A stretch of 50,486 nucleotides of DNA from Salinicola salarius (GTDB lineage Bacteria > Pseudomonadota > Gammaproteobacteria > Pseudomonadales > Halomonadaceae), in NCBI RefSeq assembly GCF_003206135.1, contig NZ_PZJT01000015.1, positions 64,189-114,674 on the forward strand. The letters run 5' to 3'. Position 1 is the stretch's first letter. Each line of letters starts with the position of its first letter. The position numbers and the translations under genes were made by a program. The notes under the pieces were generated by a model. That model saw only the letters and a program-made list of their open reading frames with translations, had not been told where the DNA came from and did no database searches. Positions 18,128-26,583 of the stretch are shown one piece after another.

Positions 18128-18979
18128 ATGCTGGTACTGGCCCGTTGGATCATGCGCGGTACGCCGCAGGCCGTTGCGGCAGCCGCACTGACAGCGCTGG
18201 TGCCTTGGCTATTCTGGTTCAGCGCTGCCGTGGCGGGGCTCGTCACGCTGCGTCGAGGCATGACGACCGCAGCACCGGTACTGATCGCAGCGGCGCTGCC
18301 TGCCGGCTGGTGGTGGGTGCAGGGCGACGCGGTGCCGCTGGCCAGCATTCTGCTGGTAACGCTGATGGCGACGGTACTGCGATCGCGCATGCGCTGGGCG
18401 GAAGCCCTGATCGTCGGCAGCGTGGTCTGCATGGTGATGGTCCAGCTGGGGATCTTTCTCCCGGCGGGCGGCACCGGATCGCTGCTGACGGAGCTTCGCC
18501 AAAGCTCGTCAGAGGTTGCCCGCATGCTGGATCAGCTATCGGCGCAGGGCGTCGATACCGAAATGATGGCAGCGCTGGTGATCGGCGGCGCGACCGGCCT
18601 GGTGGTATTGCTCGCCGGCATTGCCTGCCTGGCATTGGCTCGTAGCTGGCAGGCCGGGCTCTACAATCCGGGCGGGTTCCGCGAAGAGTTTCACGCGCTG
18701 AGGCTCTCGCGGAAGCAGCTCCTGCTGCTGATCGCGCTGATGGTACTGGGTGTAGTGCTGGCCGTCCCCGCTGCCAGCCTGCTGGCTTGGGTGCCGTTAC
18801 TGGTCGCCGGTGTGGCGCTGGTACATGGGTTTATCGGTTTGAAGGGAATGAGCGGGTTCTGGCTGGTAGGCTTCTATGCCTTGCTGTTGACCACCTGGCC
18901 CACGATTCTGATTGTACTGCTGTTGGCGTTGGTAGATACCTTCGCGGATTTTCGCGGTCGTCTGACACGCAGTGATTGA
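18128..18979 (+). CDS. DUF2232 membrane protein
   Basis: 283-aa polytopic protein with about 7-8 hydrophobic helices, such as those around 16-35, 48-60, 155-180, 200-225 and 250-275. Position and type match the DUF2232 (YybS-like) proteins that commonly sit between rpsR and rplI in gammaproteobacteria. Its function is unknown; the family's S-component-like fold has led to suggestions of a transport role. GAGG lies close to the ATG. It is cotranscribed with the ribosomal genes by inference. Confidence 0.8.
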   Translation: MLVLARWIMRGTPQAVAAAALTALVPWLFWFSAAVAGLVTLRRGMTTAAPVLIAAALPAGWWWVQGDAVPLASILLVTLMATVLRSRMRWAEALIVGSVVCMVMVQLGIFLPAGGTGSLLTELRQSSSEVARMLDQLSAQGVDTEMMAALVIGGATGLVVLLAGIACLALARSWQAGLYNPGGFREEFHALRLSRKQLLLLIALMVLGVVLAVPAASLLAWVPLLVAGVALVHGFIGLKGMSGFWLVGFYALLLTTWPTILIVLLLALVDTFADFRGRLTRSD

Positions 18980-18995
18980 CGAGAGGTTCACGAGA

Positions 18996-19442
18996 ATGGA
19001 AGTCATTCTGCTCGATAACATCGGCAAGCTGGGCGATCTGGGTGACAAGGTCACCGTCAAGCCCGGTTACGGCCGTAATTACCTGGTTCCCTACGGCCTG
19101 GCCGTACCGGCAACCAAAGACAACGTCGAAGCGTTCGAAGCGCAGCGCGCCGAGCTCGAAGCCCAGGCTGCCGAGCGCAAGGCTCAGGCCGAAACACGCG
19201 CCGCTCAGCTCGCCGAAATCGAGCTGTCTCTGGTCGCCAAGGCGGGTGACGAAGGCAAGCTGTTCGGTTCCATCGGTCCGCGCGATCTGGCCGAAGCCAT
19301 GGCACAGGCCGGTATCGAAGTCGCCAAGAGCGAAGTTCGCATGCCGGAAGGCCCGCTTCGTCAGACTGGCGAATACGACATCGCGCTGCAGCTGCACGCC
19401 GAAGTCACTTCCAGCGTTCGTGTCGTGGTCGTAGCCGAGTAA
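18996..19442 (+). CDS. rplI: 50S ribosomal protein L9
   Basis: 148 aa, the usual length. The N-terminal rRNA-binding domain [19 protein letters not shown] with [14 protein letters not shown] is followed by the long connecting helix (about 41-75, rich in Ala, Glu and Arg) and the C-terminal domain ([14 protein letters not shown]). ATG 18996 has GAGAGG upstream; the upstream start at 18972 overlaps the previous gene and adds foreign residues. Last gene before a strong terminator. Confidence 0.97.
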   Translation: MEVILLDNIGKLGDLGDKVTVKPGYGRNYLVPYGLAVPATKDNVEAFEAQRAELEAQAAERKAQAETRAAQLAEIELSLVAKAGDEGKLFGSIGPRDLAEAMAQAGIEVAKSEVRMPEGPLRQTGEYDIALQLHAEVTSSVRVVVVAE

Positions 19443-19480
19443 AATCTCGACTGCTATCGTCGATTGACGTCTGGCTCAAG

Positions 19481-19513
19481 GCACGCAGGGCTCACGCCCT
19501 GCGTGCCTTTTTC
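19481..19513 (+). terminator. Rho-independent terminator after rplI
   Basis: Perfect 12-bp stem GGCACGCAGGGC/GCCCTGCGTGCC, loop TCAC, then TTTTT. Ends the rpsF-rpsR-DUF2232-rplI transcript. Confidence 0.95.
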
Positions 19514-19724
19514 GTGATCGGCCGGCGTGGCGATGGCCGCGACCGGCCAGGGTCTGTTGCTATTTCAGCGTGAACTGCGTTGCCGCGCCGCATGGCGCCA
19601 TTTGCCGCGCCACCTGAAGGCGGGCATGAAACGGCAACAGGCCCTAGGTAGAATAGGCCTAGACCAATTCCGCTTGTCCAGCGCACGATCATTCAGCGCA
19701 AGATGACATAGGTGAACGCCAAGC

Positions 19725-21110
19725 ATGAACCAACGCGTCGACAACGATCAGGAAACCGCGCAGCTGAAGGTACCGCCGCACTCGCTCGAGGCGGAGCAGT
19801 CGGTACTGGGCGGGCTGATGCTCGACAACAGCAGCTGGGATACGGTGTCGGAACGTCTGGTGGCAGACGACTTCTACCGCCACGAGCACCGGTTGACGTT
19901 CAATGCGATGGCGGAGCTGGCCGAGAGCGCACATCCGCTCGATGTCGTGACCCTGTCGGAAGCGCTCGAACGCCGCGATCAGCTCGAAAGCGTAGGCGGG
20001 CTCGCCTATCTGGCGGAACTGGCACGCAATACGCCCTCTGCAAGCAATATCCGCGCCTATGCCGATATCGTTCGCGAGCGGGCGACGTTGCGCAAGCTGA
20101 TCCAGGCCTCGCGCCAGATCGCCGACAGCGCCTATTCGCCGGAAGGGCGGCTGCCGGACGAGCTGGTCAACGAAGCCGAACGGCTGGTATTCCAGATCAG
20201 CGAGTCCCGGCCCAAGTTCGGTGGCCCCATCGGCATGAGCCAGCTGCTGACCAAGGCCGTCGATCGGATCGACGAGCTGTTCAACATGAAGGGCCAGATG
20301 ACCGGGATCTCTACCGGGTTCCGCGATCTGGACGACATGACATCGGGTCTGCAGCCGTCGGACCTGGTGATCATCGCCGGGCGCCCGTCGATGGGCAAGA
20401 CGACGTTCGCCATGAATCTGGTCGAACATGCCGTCGTCTCCAATGACAAGCCGGTCATCGTCTTCTCGATGGAGATGCCCGCCGAGTCATTGATGCTGCG
20501 CATGCTCTCTTCCCTGGGCAGGATCGATCAGACACGCGTTCGAACCGGCCAGCTCGAGGACGAGGACTGGCCGCGGTTGACCTCGGCGGTCAACCTGCTC
20601 AAGGATCGCCAGCTGTTCATCGACGACACTCCGGCGCTGTCCCCCAACGAATTGCGCTCCCGCGTGCGCCGAATCGCTCGCGAGCACGGCAATATCGGTC
20701 TGGTGATGATCGACTACCTGCAGCTGATGCAGGTGCCGGGGCTTTCCGAGAATCGTACCGCAGAGATCTCCGAGATTTCGCGATCGCTGAAGGGCATCGC
20801 GAAGGAGTTCAACTGCCCGGTGGTGTCGCTGTCCCAGCTCAACCGATCACTGGAGCAGCGTCCCAACAAGCGGCCCGTAATGTCGGATCTGCGTGAGTCG
20901 GGTGCCATCGAGCAGGATGCCGATGTCATCGCCTTCGTCTATCGTGACGAGGTCTACAATACCGACAATCCCGACAACAAGGGGTTGGCGGAGCTGATTA
21001 TCGGCAAGCAGCGTAACGGCCCGATCGGTACCGTCCATATGGCATTCATCGGCAAGTACACCCGTTTCGAGGATCTGGCGCCGGATAGTTACGGTCAGCA
21101 CTACGAATAA
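19725..21110 (+). CDS. dnaB: Replicative DNA helicase
   Basis: 461 aa (E. coli 471). Hexameric 5'-3' helicase that unwinds the replication fork and binds primase. The N-terminal collar domain (PPHSLEAEQSVLGGLM, about 15-120) leads through a linker into the RecA-like domain, with Walker A GRPSMGKTTFAMN (K225), Walker B LVMIDYLQLM, and DLRESGAIEQDADVIAFVYR containing the sensor and arginine finger. No intein is present. The gene has its own promoter region, since a terminator separates it from rplI. Confidence 0.97.
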   Translation: MNQRVDNDQETAQLKVPPHSLEAEQSVLGGLMLDNSSWDTVSERLVADDFYRHEHRLTFNAMAELAESAHPLDVVTLSEALERRDQLESVGGLAYLAELARNTPSASNIRAYADIVRERATLRKLIQASRQIADSAYSPEGRLPDELVNEAERLVFQISESRPKFGGPIGMSQLLTKAVDRIDELFNMKGQMTGISTGFRDLDDMTSGLQPSDLVIIAGRPSMGKTTFAMNLVEHAVVSNDKPVIVFSMEMPAESLMLRMLSSLGRIDQTRVRTGQLEDEDWPRLTSAVNLLKDRQLFIDDTPALSPNELRSRVRRIAREHGNIGLVMIDYLQLMQVPGLSENRTAEISEISRSLKGIAKEFNCPVVSLSQLNRSLEQRPNKRPVMSDLRESGAIEQDADVIAFVYRDEVYNTDNPDNKGLAELIIGKQRNGPIGTVHMAFIGKYTRFEDLAPDSYGQHYE

Positions 21111-21136
21111 ATCGGTACGTCCAACGTCCAGTTCGC

Positions 21137-21178
21137 GATACGTCCAGTTAGATACATCTAGTTTGATACGTCCAGTTC
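21137..21178. repeat. 14-bp tandem repeat between dnaB and the next gene
   Basis: GATACGTCCAGTTA, GATACATCTAGTTT and GATACGTCCAGTTC, with partial copies on either side (about 21115-21136 and from 21179). Confidence 0.85.
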
Positions 21179-21236
21179 GATACAACCGAAACATGTCGGC
21201 AGCGCCGACGTAGAAAAGACATCAAGGAGTCAAACC

Positions 21237-21530
21237 ATGGCAGGCGGTTTTCAGCGGGGTCGTCGTCAGCGTGTGCCCAAGATCGAAGTACGCGGCCAAC
21301 TGGAAAAGCTCGAACGGGAAGGGCCGTTCAAGGAGTGGCTGGGCATGCCGGATCTCTACCGTCACTGGCTGACCGTCGACGGCGAGCTTTACAGTTACCA
21401 GACGGAAGACGCCGAATTGCCGGTAGCCGTCGGTGATCGGGTCGTATTCCGCTACAAGGAAGCCAAGGCAGGAAAGTGGATCGACCGCAACTCCCTGGGC
21501 AAGGCGATCGATCCTTCCGCTTACCAGTAG
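21237..21530 (+). CDS. Small conserved-looking hypothetical protein
   Basis: 97 aa. The N-terminus is basic (GGFQRGRRQRVPKIEVRGQ), followed by an amphipathic stretch and a beta-rich half, VGDRVVFRYKEAKAGKWIDR, that could be a small barrel. AAGGAG at good distance, coding-like third positions and a clean stop support a real gene. I do not recognise the family. It follows dnaB but is separated from it by a repeat array. Confidence 0.7.
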   Translation: MAGGFQRGRRQRVPKIEVRGQLEKLEREGPFKEWLGMPDLYRHWLTVDGELYSYQTEDAELPVAVGDRVVFRYKEAKAGKWIDRNSLGKAIDPSAYQ

Positions 21531-21610
21531 GCTGTCGATCGGTCCCTGAAACGGCGCGCTCTTGCCATGTAATGTTTTGTGTCACCATGTTGTCATGACC
21601 TTGCGGCTCA

Positions 21611-23392
21611 ATGGCGTTCATGGACCAATCCGCCGTTTCTCTTGCCCCCGGCTCTCTCGAAGCCCTGATCGCCCAGCGCGATCTAAACGTGCACTTTCAG
21701 CCTATCGTCTCCGTCGCCACCGGTCGGGTGCTGGCTTACGAGGCATTGTCCCGCGGGCCGCGAGACTCTCGCTTCTCCAGCCCGCTGGCAATGTTCCAGA
21801 CGGCCCGCGGCCGCGGTCTGCTGGCTTCCCTGGAGCGGGTCTGTCGCGAGAGGGCCTTCGAGCGCTGGGTCGAGACGGGACTGGATGAACTGCTGTTTCT
21901 CAATGTCAGTCCGGAAGTGCTGATCGACCCGGCCCACATCAGCGGCCAGACGTTACAACTGCTGTCCGATCATGGCCTGACACCGTCCCAGATCGTCATC
22001 GAAATTACCGAGCAGTCTCCCGGCATCGATCCAGAACTGATGGCCGAAGCCGCCGAGCATTATCAGTCGATGGGGTTCTCCATTGCGCTCGACGATCTTG
22101 GCGACGGCTATGCCGGACTCAGGCTCTGGTCACAGCTCAACCCCGACTACGTCAAGCTGGATCGCCACTTCGTGGCGGGAGTGGATCGCGACCGCGTGAA
22201 AAGGCGCTTCGTGCGGTCGATCATCGACATCGCGCACAGCCTGGGAAGCCGCGTGGTTGCCGAGGGCGTCGAACGAGAGGAGGAGCTCGATACCCTGCTC
22301 GAACTCGGGGCCGACTATTGCCAGGGGTGGCTGTTCGCTCGTCCCGAACCGGCGCCTCATCGATCGCGTGACGTACTGGATTCGCGTCTGATCGCCCTGG
22401 CGGCATCGCGTCGTCCGGCGGCGGCAGCCACGGAAATTCGCCGGCTATGCGTACCCTTGCCGGCGCTGATGGCCACGCTCAGCATCGGAGAGGCCGCGGA
22501 GCGCTTCAGCCGTCTGCCGGAGGCCAATGCCCTGGCGGTGGTCGACGAGCAGGGAGTGCCGGTGGGCTTGCTCGGGCGCCGGCAATTGATGGCCTTGCTC
22601 GGCAACCGCTTCGGCTTCGATCTCTACGGCCGCCAGCCCATCGACAAGATCATGCAGAGACGGGCCCTCTGCGTCGAGGCGGGGGAACCGCTCGAGCGTG
22701 TATCGCGCAAGGTGACCGGACGCGACGACTCGACGCGTGACGAGGACTTCATCATTACCGATGGCGGGCGCTATCTCGGCATCGGACATGTCATCAATCT
22801 TCTGCAGCTCTTTACCGAACAGCAGGTCCAGATCGCCCGCCAGGCCAATCCGCTGACTCAGCTTCCGGGAAATCAGCCGATCCGTGCGGCGCTGGAACAT
22901 TATCGAGGCCAGGCAAGACCCTTCGTTGCCTGTTATCTCGATCTGGACCATTTCAAGCCGTTCAACGATCGTTTCGGCTACGCAATGGGTGACCAGATGA
23001 TCCTGACACTGGCGAGAGTGCTGAGCGATGCGGCGGGGCGGAACGACTTCCTGGGCCATCTCGGGGGCGACGATTTCATTCTTCTGTTCAACGACGACAG
23101 CCGCTTGCAGTCGAAACTGAGCCGGATCCAGCGCTGCTTCCGCGATGAGAGCCTGCAGTTGCTGCCGGAATCGGAACGGCAGGCGGGCGGCTTTCATGCC
23201 AAGGATCGCTTCGATCAATGGCGATTCTTCCCCATCACCCGGCTTTCCATCACGGCGTTGCGGGTATCGCCCACCGCGCGGATCGACAATTTCGGTGATC
23301 TCTGGAGCCGCTTCAAAGGTGCGGCCAAGCGGGCCGAGAACGGGCGCGTTGTCGTGACCGTTCGCACGAATAGCGACGAAATCCCGCGCTGA
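21611..23392 (+). CDS. EAL-CBS-GGDEF protein (cyclic-di-GMP phosphodiesterase)
   Basis: 593 aa with reversed domain order. The N-terminal EAL domain (about 15-250) has all main catalytic elements: YEALSRG (E44), LFLNVSPE, EITEQ, ALDDLGDGYAGL, VKLDRHF and AEGVER. A CBS-pair-like region (about 280-400) precedes a C-terminal GGDEF domain with the variant GGDDF at 485-489. The I-site Arg position appears lost (GRND in place of RxxD). I infer an active c-di-GMP phosphodiesterase, with the GGDEF part either weakly active or a GTP sensor, tuned by adenine nucleotides at the CBS pair. No membrane segment, so cytosolic. The start is uncertain: ATG 21611 or 21620. Confidence 0.9.
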   Translation: MAFMDQSAVSLAPGSLEALIAQRDLNVHFQPIVSVATGRVLAYEALSRGPRDSRFSSPLAMFQTARGRGLLASLERVCRERAFERWVETGLDELLFLNVSPEVLIDPAHISGQTLQLLSDHGLTPSQIVIEITEQSPGIDPELMAEAAEHYQSMGFSIALDDLGDGYAGLRLWSQLNPDYVKLDRHFVAGVDRDRVKRRFVRSIIDIAHSLGSRVVAEGVEREEELDTLLELGADYCQGWLFARPEPAPHRSRDVLDSRLIALAASRRPAAAATEIRRLCVPLPALMATLSIGEAAERFSRLPEANALAVVDEQGVPVGLLGRRQLMALLGNRFGFDLYGRQPIDKIMQRRALCVEAGEPLERVSRKVTGRDDSTRDEDFIITDGGRYLGIGHVINLLQLFTEQQVQIARQANPLTQLPGNQPIRAALEHYRGQARPFVACYLDLDHFKPFNDRFGYAMGDQMILTLARVLSDAAGRNDFLGHLGGDDFILLFNDDSRLQSKLSRIQRCFRDESLQLLPESERQAGGFHAKDRFDQWRFFPITRLSITALRVSPTARIDNFGDLWSRFKGAAKRAENGRVVVTVRTNSDEIPR

Positions 23393-23561
23393 ACTCTCGT
23401 GGTGCAACATAGTCTTAATAAAGATACGGCTCAATTGGCCGATTGTCCCGGTAAGGCCGAGGCGGATTCCGCATCGGCACTCGGGAAGCGGCTAGTCAAA
23501 GGTTCGGCAAGGAGTGCCGGCCTGCCGTAACGATTCCATACTCAACCCACAGGAGGGAACC

Positions 23562-23864
23562 ATGGAGCTCAAGGAGCTTGAACACTATCAGCGACACCAT
23601 GAAGACTTTGAAATTCGGGTCATCGCCCATGCCGGCAGTCGCTACTATCAGGTCATGCTGGAGCCCGGGGATGGCGCCACGCAGGCCTTGACCCGGCGCG
23701 GCAAGCCGATGCTGTTTCGTTCGCTCGAGGACGTCTACGGCGAATTGAAACGGGCCGGTATCCATCGTGCCTACCTGGTTCAACAGGTCGCCAACGACGA
23801 GATCGTTGGCCACGAGCCGCATTATCATGATTCGCTGCTGTCGCGAATGCCGCTGGTCTTCTGA
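23562..23864 (+). CDS. DUF6482-like small protein
   Basis: 100 aa. The N-terminus MELKELEHYQRHHEDFEIRV and a core with SRYYQVMLEP and LFRSLEDVYGEL resemble the small DUF6482 family of gammaproteobacteria, whose function is unknown. ATG 23562 follows AGGAGGG; the earlier in-frame start lacks a site. It stands alone downstream of the c-di-GMP gene. Confidence 0.7.
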   Translation: MELKELEHYQRHHEDFEIRVIAHAGSRYYQVMLEPGDGATQALTRRGKPMLFRSLEDVYGELKRAGIHRAYLVQQVANDEIVGHEPHYHDSLLSRMPLVF

Positions 23865-23892
23865 TCCGGAAAGCGTCGGCTAGTCGACACGT

Positions 23893-23942
23893 CATTCATC
23901 AATCCACTTCATTCGCCAACCATTTCATTCACCAATTCAGTT
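23893..23942. repeat. 17-bp degenerate tandem repeat
   Basis: CATTCATCAATCCACTT, CATTCGCCAACCATTT and CATTCACCAATTCAGTT, beginning 28 nt after the preceding gene. Confidence 0.65.
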
Positions 23943-24292
23943 CCCTCCGGCGAGTCGAAGAGTGACTTGCCTCGACACGGAGGGAAGTTCGCCATCCACG
24001 CCTTTCCCCTCGTTCCTCTCCAGCTTCTCTGCCCCTCGTTGAAACCGTCCAGGATGCCGAAACGATCGCCGAAGTGCGCTTCGATCAGCACGTTGACTTG
24101 GCTTGTGATGTCGTTCCGATACGGATACGGCGGCCGCTCGGCTTTCTGGAGCAGATTGCTGCTGGTTGCCATCGTCTTCGGGTCTGCTGTATGAACCTGA
24201 TACCCTTTGTCGCGCAGGGTATCGGCAAAGTGGCGCATCATCGACAATATCAGCGGGCGGACGCGCCCATGGGTTATCCATAACTTATACAC
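23909..24292 (-). CDS. Hypothetical protein, possibly a remnant
   Basis: 127-aa frame from GTG 24292 in the otherwise empty 515-nt stretch between the DUF6482 gene and hemH. The first 40 residues have coding-like codons and read RPLILSMMRHFADTLRDKGY. That loosely recalls the N-terminal region of the photolyase-related (DPRP/FeS-BCP) family, where a helix of the type LSAMRHFA-LRERG occurs. The rest does not match, and the last codons come from a tandem repeat. It may be a decayed gene fragment or no gene at all. No good ribosome site is seen. Confidence 0.25.
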   Translation of the reverse strand: MYKLWITHGRVRPLILSMMRHFADTLRDKGYQVHTADPKTMATSSNLLQKAERPPYPYRNDITSQVNVLIEAHFGDRFGILDGFNEGQRSWRGTRGKAWMANFPPCRGKSLFDSPEGTELVNEMVGE

Positions 24293-24379
24293 ATGGCATT
24301 GATCGTATAAGATGATCGGGCCGGTTCACGCGGCAGTGGTAGAATTTCGTCCAAAGTCGGCAGGGAAAGGAGTGGTTTT

Positions 24380-25363
24380 ATGGCGGCCCGTTTCGGAGTG
24401 CTGCTGGTCAATCTGGGAACGCCCGAGGCACCCACGCCCAAGGCCGTGAGGCAGTACCTTGGCGAGTTTCTCGGCGATCCGCGGGTCATCGATGCGCCGC
24501 GCTGGCTGTGGTGGCCGATTCTGCATGGCGTCATTCTTCGCATCCGCCCGCCCAAGGTCGCCAAGGCCTATGCGTCGGTATGGCAGGAGGAAGGCTCGCC
24601 ATTGCTGGCGATCGGCCGCCGCCAGCAGCGAGCGCTACGCGAGCGGCTGGCGAGCCAGATGGGCGAGTCTATCCCGGTCGAGCTGGCGATGACCTACGGC
24701 AAGCCGAGCATGGAGGAAGCCGGCCTCAAGCTGCGCGAATCCGGCGTCGATCGTATCCTGGTGCTGCCGCTCTATCCGCAATTCTCGCGCACCACTACCG
24801 CTGCCGTATTCCAGCGGCTGGCCAAGGCGCTGGACCCTTGCCCGCACCTGCCGGAGCTGCGCTTCGTGCGCGACTATCACGATCACCCCGACTACATCTC
24901 GGCTCTCGCTGCCAGCGTTCGCCAGCACTGGGAGGCCAACGGCGACCGCGGCCGGTTGCTGATGTCCTATCACGGCATCCCCAAGCGCTATGTCGACAAC
25001 GGCGATCCCTATGCCAGGCATTGCGAGAAGACCAGCCGGCTGCTGGCGGAAGAGCTGGGACTGGGCGAGGGCGAGTGGTTCCAGAGCTACCAGTCGCGCT
25101 TCGGGCGTGAAGAATGGCTCAAGCCCTATACCGACGAGACGCTGAAGGCATGGGGCGCGGACAAGACCGAATGCGTCGACGTCATCAGCCCGGCCTTCGC
25201 GGCGGACTGCCTCGAGACGCTCGAGGAGATCGACGCCGAGAATCGTCACTACTTCCAGGAAGCCGGAGGCGGGCGCTATCGCTATATCCCCGCTCTCAAC
25301 GATCGTCCGGAGCACATGACTATGCTGACCAGGCTGGTCGAACAGCACACCGCCGGCTGGTGA
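24380..25363 (+). CDS. hemH: Ferrochelatase
   Basis: 327 aa, inserts Fe2+ into protoporphyrin IX as the last step of haem synthesis at the inner face of the membrane. FGVLLVNLGTPEAPTPKAVRQYL opens the family domain. The catalytic His is H198 in SYHGIPKRY, and the conserved acidic site is E279 in DCLETLEEI. No Fe-S cysteine cluster is evident at the C-terminus, as usual for gammaproteobacteria. AAAGGAG precedes the ATG. Convergent with the antiporter operon. Confidence 0.97.
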   Translation: MAARFGVLLVNLGTPEAPTPKAVRQYLGEFLGDPRVIDAPRWLWWPILHGVILRIRPPKVAKAYASVWQEEGSPLLAIGRRQQRALRERLASQMGESIPVELAMTYGKPSMEEAGLKLRESGVDRILVLPLYPQFSRTTTAAVFQRLAKALDPCPHLPELRFVRDYHDHPDYISALAASVRQHWEANGDRGRLLMSYHGIPKRYVDNGDPYARHCEKTSRLLAEELGLGEGEWFQSYQSRFGREEWLKPYTDETLKAWGADKTECVDVISPAFAADCLETLEEIDAENRHYFQEAGGGRYRYIPALNDRPEHMTMLTRLVEQHTAGW

Positions 25364-25367
25364 CGCC

Positions 25368-25406
25368 GACGGCGCGCGCCGTCTCGGAAAGGCGGTGCGT
25401 GCCTTT
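25368..25406. terminator. Bidirectional hairpins between hemH and phaG
   Basis: GACGGC/GCCGTC with a 4-nt loop (25368-25383), then AAAGGC/GCCTTT with a 7-nt loop (25388-25406). The second has T-rich ends on both strands and lies between convergent genes. Confidence 0.45.
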
Positions 25407-25415
25407 CAGGAGCCT

Positions 25416-25808
25416 TCAGGGGAGAGGAGAGTCGCCCTGGGGAGCTTCCTCGATGGTGTGCTTGGGTTTCTCGCTCTCCAGCTCGACCGGATTGCCGCGG
25501 GTGCGAGGATCCGGTTTGAGCTTGTGGTGCAGGGCGCTCTTGGCCAGCATGTGTGCCGACACCGGCGCGGTGATGAACGCGAAGATCGTGATCAGCAGTT
25601 CCTGAACGATCGGGCCGTCTTCCTGGCTGAAATAGATCAGCGAACCGATCAGGGTACAGCCGACCCCCAGCGTCGTCGTTTTCGAAGGGCCGTGCAGACG
25701 CATGTAGAAATCCTTCAGGTGCGTCAGGCCCAGCGAGCCGATGAAGGCGAACGCGCCCCCGGCGATCAGCATGAAGGCGATCACGCCCTCGATGACCGTA
25801 TTCAGCAT
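25416..25808 (-). CDS. phaG: Monovalent cation/H+ antiporter subunit G
   Basis: About 130 aa with three membrane helices in the first 95 residues, then a hydrophilic tail. FIGSLGLTHLKDFYMRLHGPSKTTTLGVG is a typical MnhG/PhaG signature region. Last gene of the pha operon. I chose ATG 25808 because GGAGGG is then 6 nt away; ATG 25814 abuts the ribosome site. It is part of the multi-subunit inner-membrane Mrp complex that exports Na+ or K+ in exchange for protons. Confidence 0.92.
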   Translation of the reverse strand: MLNTVIEGVIAFMLIAGGAFAFIGSLGLTHLKDFYMRLHGPSKTTTLGVGCTLIGSLIYFSQEDGPIVQELLITIFAFITAPVSAHMLAKSALHHKLKPDPRTRGNPVELESEKPKHTIEEAPQGDSPLP

Positions 25809-25819
25809 CGTCATCCCTC

Positions 25820-26089
25820 CTATTCGATGATGTCGCCGCGAAGCAGGTACTTGCAGACGGCGATGGTGCTGACGAAGCCGAGCATCGCGATCAGCAACGC
25901 CGCCTCGAAGTAGTCCTTGTTGTCGACCCAGATACCGAACAGCACGATCAGAGCGATCGAGTTCATGTACATGGTATCCACCGCCAGAATGCGATCCGGC
26001 AGGCTCGGCCCGACCACGGCACGATAGAAATTGAGCACGACGGCGGCGCAGAACAGCGCCAGCGCGATCCACAGAGCCATATCGATCAT
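25820..26089 (-). CDS. phaF: Monovalent cation/H+ antiporter subunit F
   Basis: 89 aa with three helices. The segment VVGPSLPDRILAVDT is the MnhF/PhaF hallmark. The start ATG overlaps the stop of phaE in ATGA, implying coupled translation. Essential small subunit of the antiporter complex. Confidence 0.93.
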   Translation of the reverse strand: MIDMALWIALALFCAAVVLNFYRAVVGPSLPDRILAVDTMYMNSIALIVLFGIWVDNKDYFEAALLIAMLGFVSTIAVCKYLLRGDIIE

Positions 26090-26583
26090 GATTCGAAGAT
26101 CTCCAGCAGTGGGCGCTCGTAGCGCTGGTGAATGTCGTCGATCAGGGCGTTGATATCGCCCACGTCCAGCGCATGAATGAGCAGGGTCTTGCCATCCAGG
26201 CGCAGGTGGGCCGAGACGGTACCCGGTGTCATGGTGATGGTGCTGGCCAGGATGGTGATCGGGAAGCTCTCCTTCAGCGTCAGCGGATATTCCACGAAGG
26301 CGGGGCGCATCCGGCCGCGGGGATCGAGGATCAATTTCGAGACCTGCAGATTGGCGGTCACGATGTCGCCCAGTACCCGAAAGAAGTAGCCGACCAGCTT
26401 CAGAGGACGCTTGATGGTCGGCTGGCGCTCCCAGAACGGTCGGCAGATCACCGGAATCAGGATCGCCAGGACGCCCCCGAGAATCCATTGCCCGAGCGCC
26501 ACGCTCTGCTGCAGCAACAGCCAGACGACCAGCAGCAGCAGAGACAGCACCGGCATCGGCAGCCAGCGAATGGGAGGAATCAT
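26086..26583 (-). CDS. phaE: Monovalent cation/H+ antiporter subunit E
   Basis: 165 aa with two N-terminal membrane helices (about 10-28 and 32-48) and a cytoplasmic domain. The helix GYFFRVLGDIVTANLQVSKLIL and the motif ASTITMTPGTVSAHL are diagnostic for MnhE/PhaE. The start overlaps the end of phaD by 4 nt. Confidence 0.94.
   Translation of the reverse strand: MIPPIRWLPMPVLSLLLLVVWLLLQQSVALGQWILGGVLAILIPVICRPFWERQPTIKRPLKLVGYFFRVLGDIVTANLQVSKLILDPRGRMRPAFVEYPLTLKESFPITILASTITMTPGTVSAHLRLDGKTLLIHALDVGDINALIDDIHQRYERPLLEIFES

Noticed and set aside
17551..18525. 324-aa minus-strand frame across rpsF-rpsR
   Set aside because: Antisense to ribosomal protein genes of unmistakable identity.
21113..21185. 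Repeat block considered as a CRISPR array
   Set aside because: Units are 14 bp with no spacers, and no cas genes are near; it is a simple tandem repeat.
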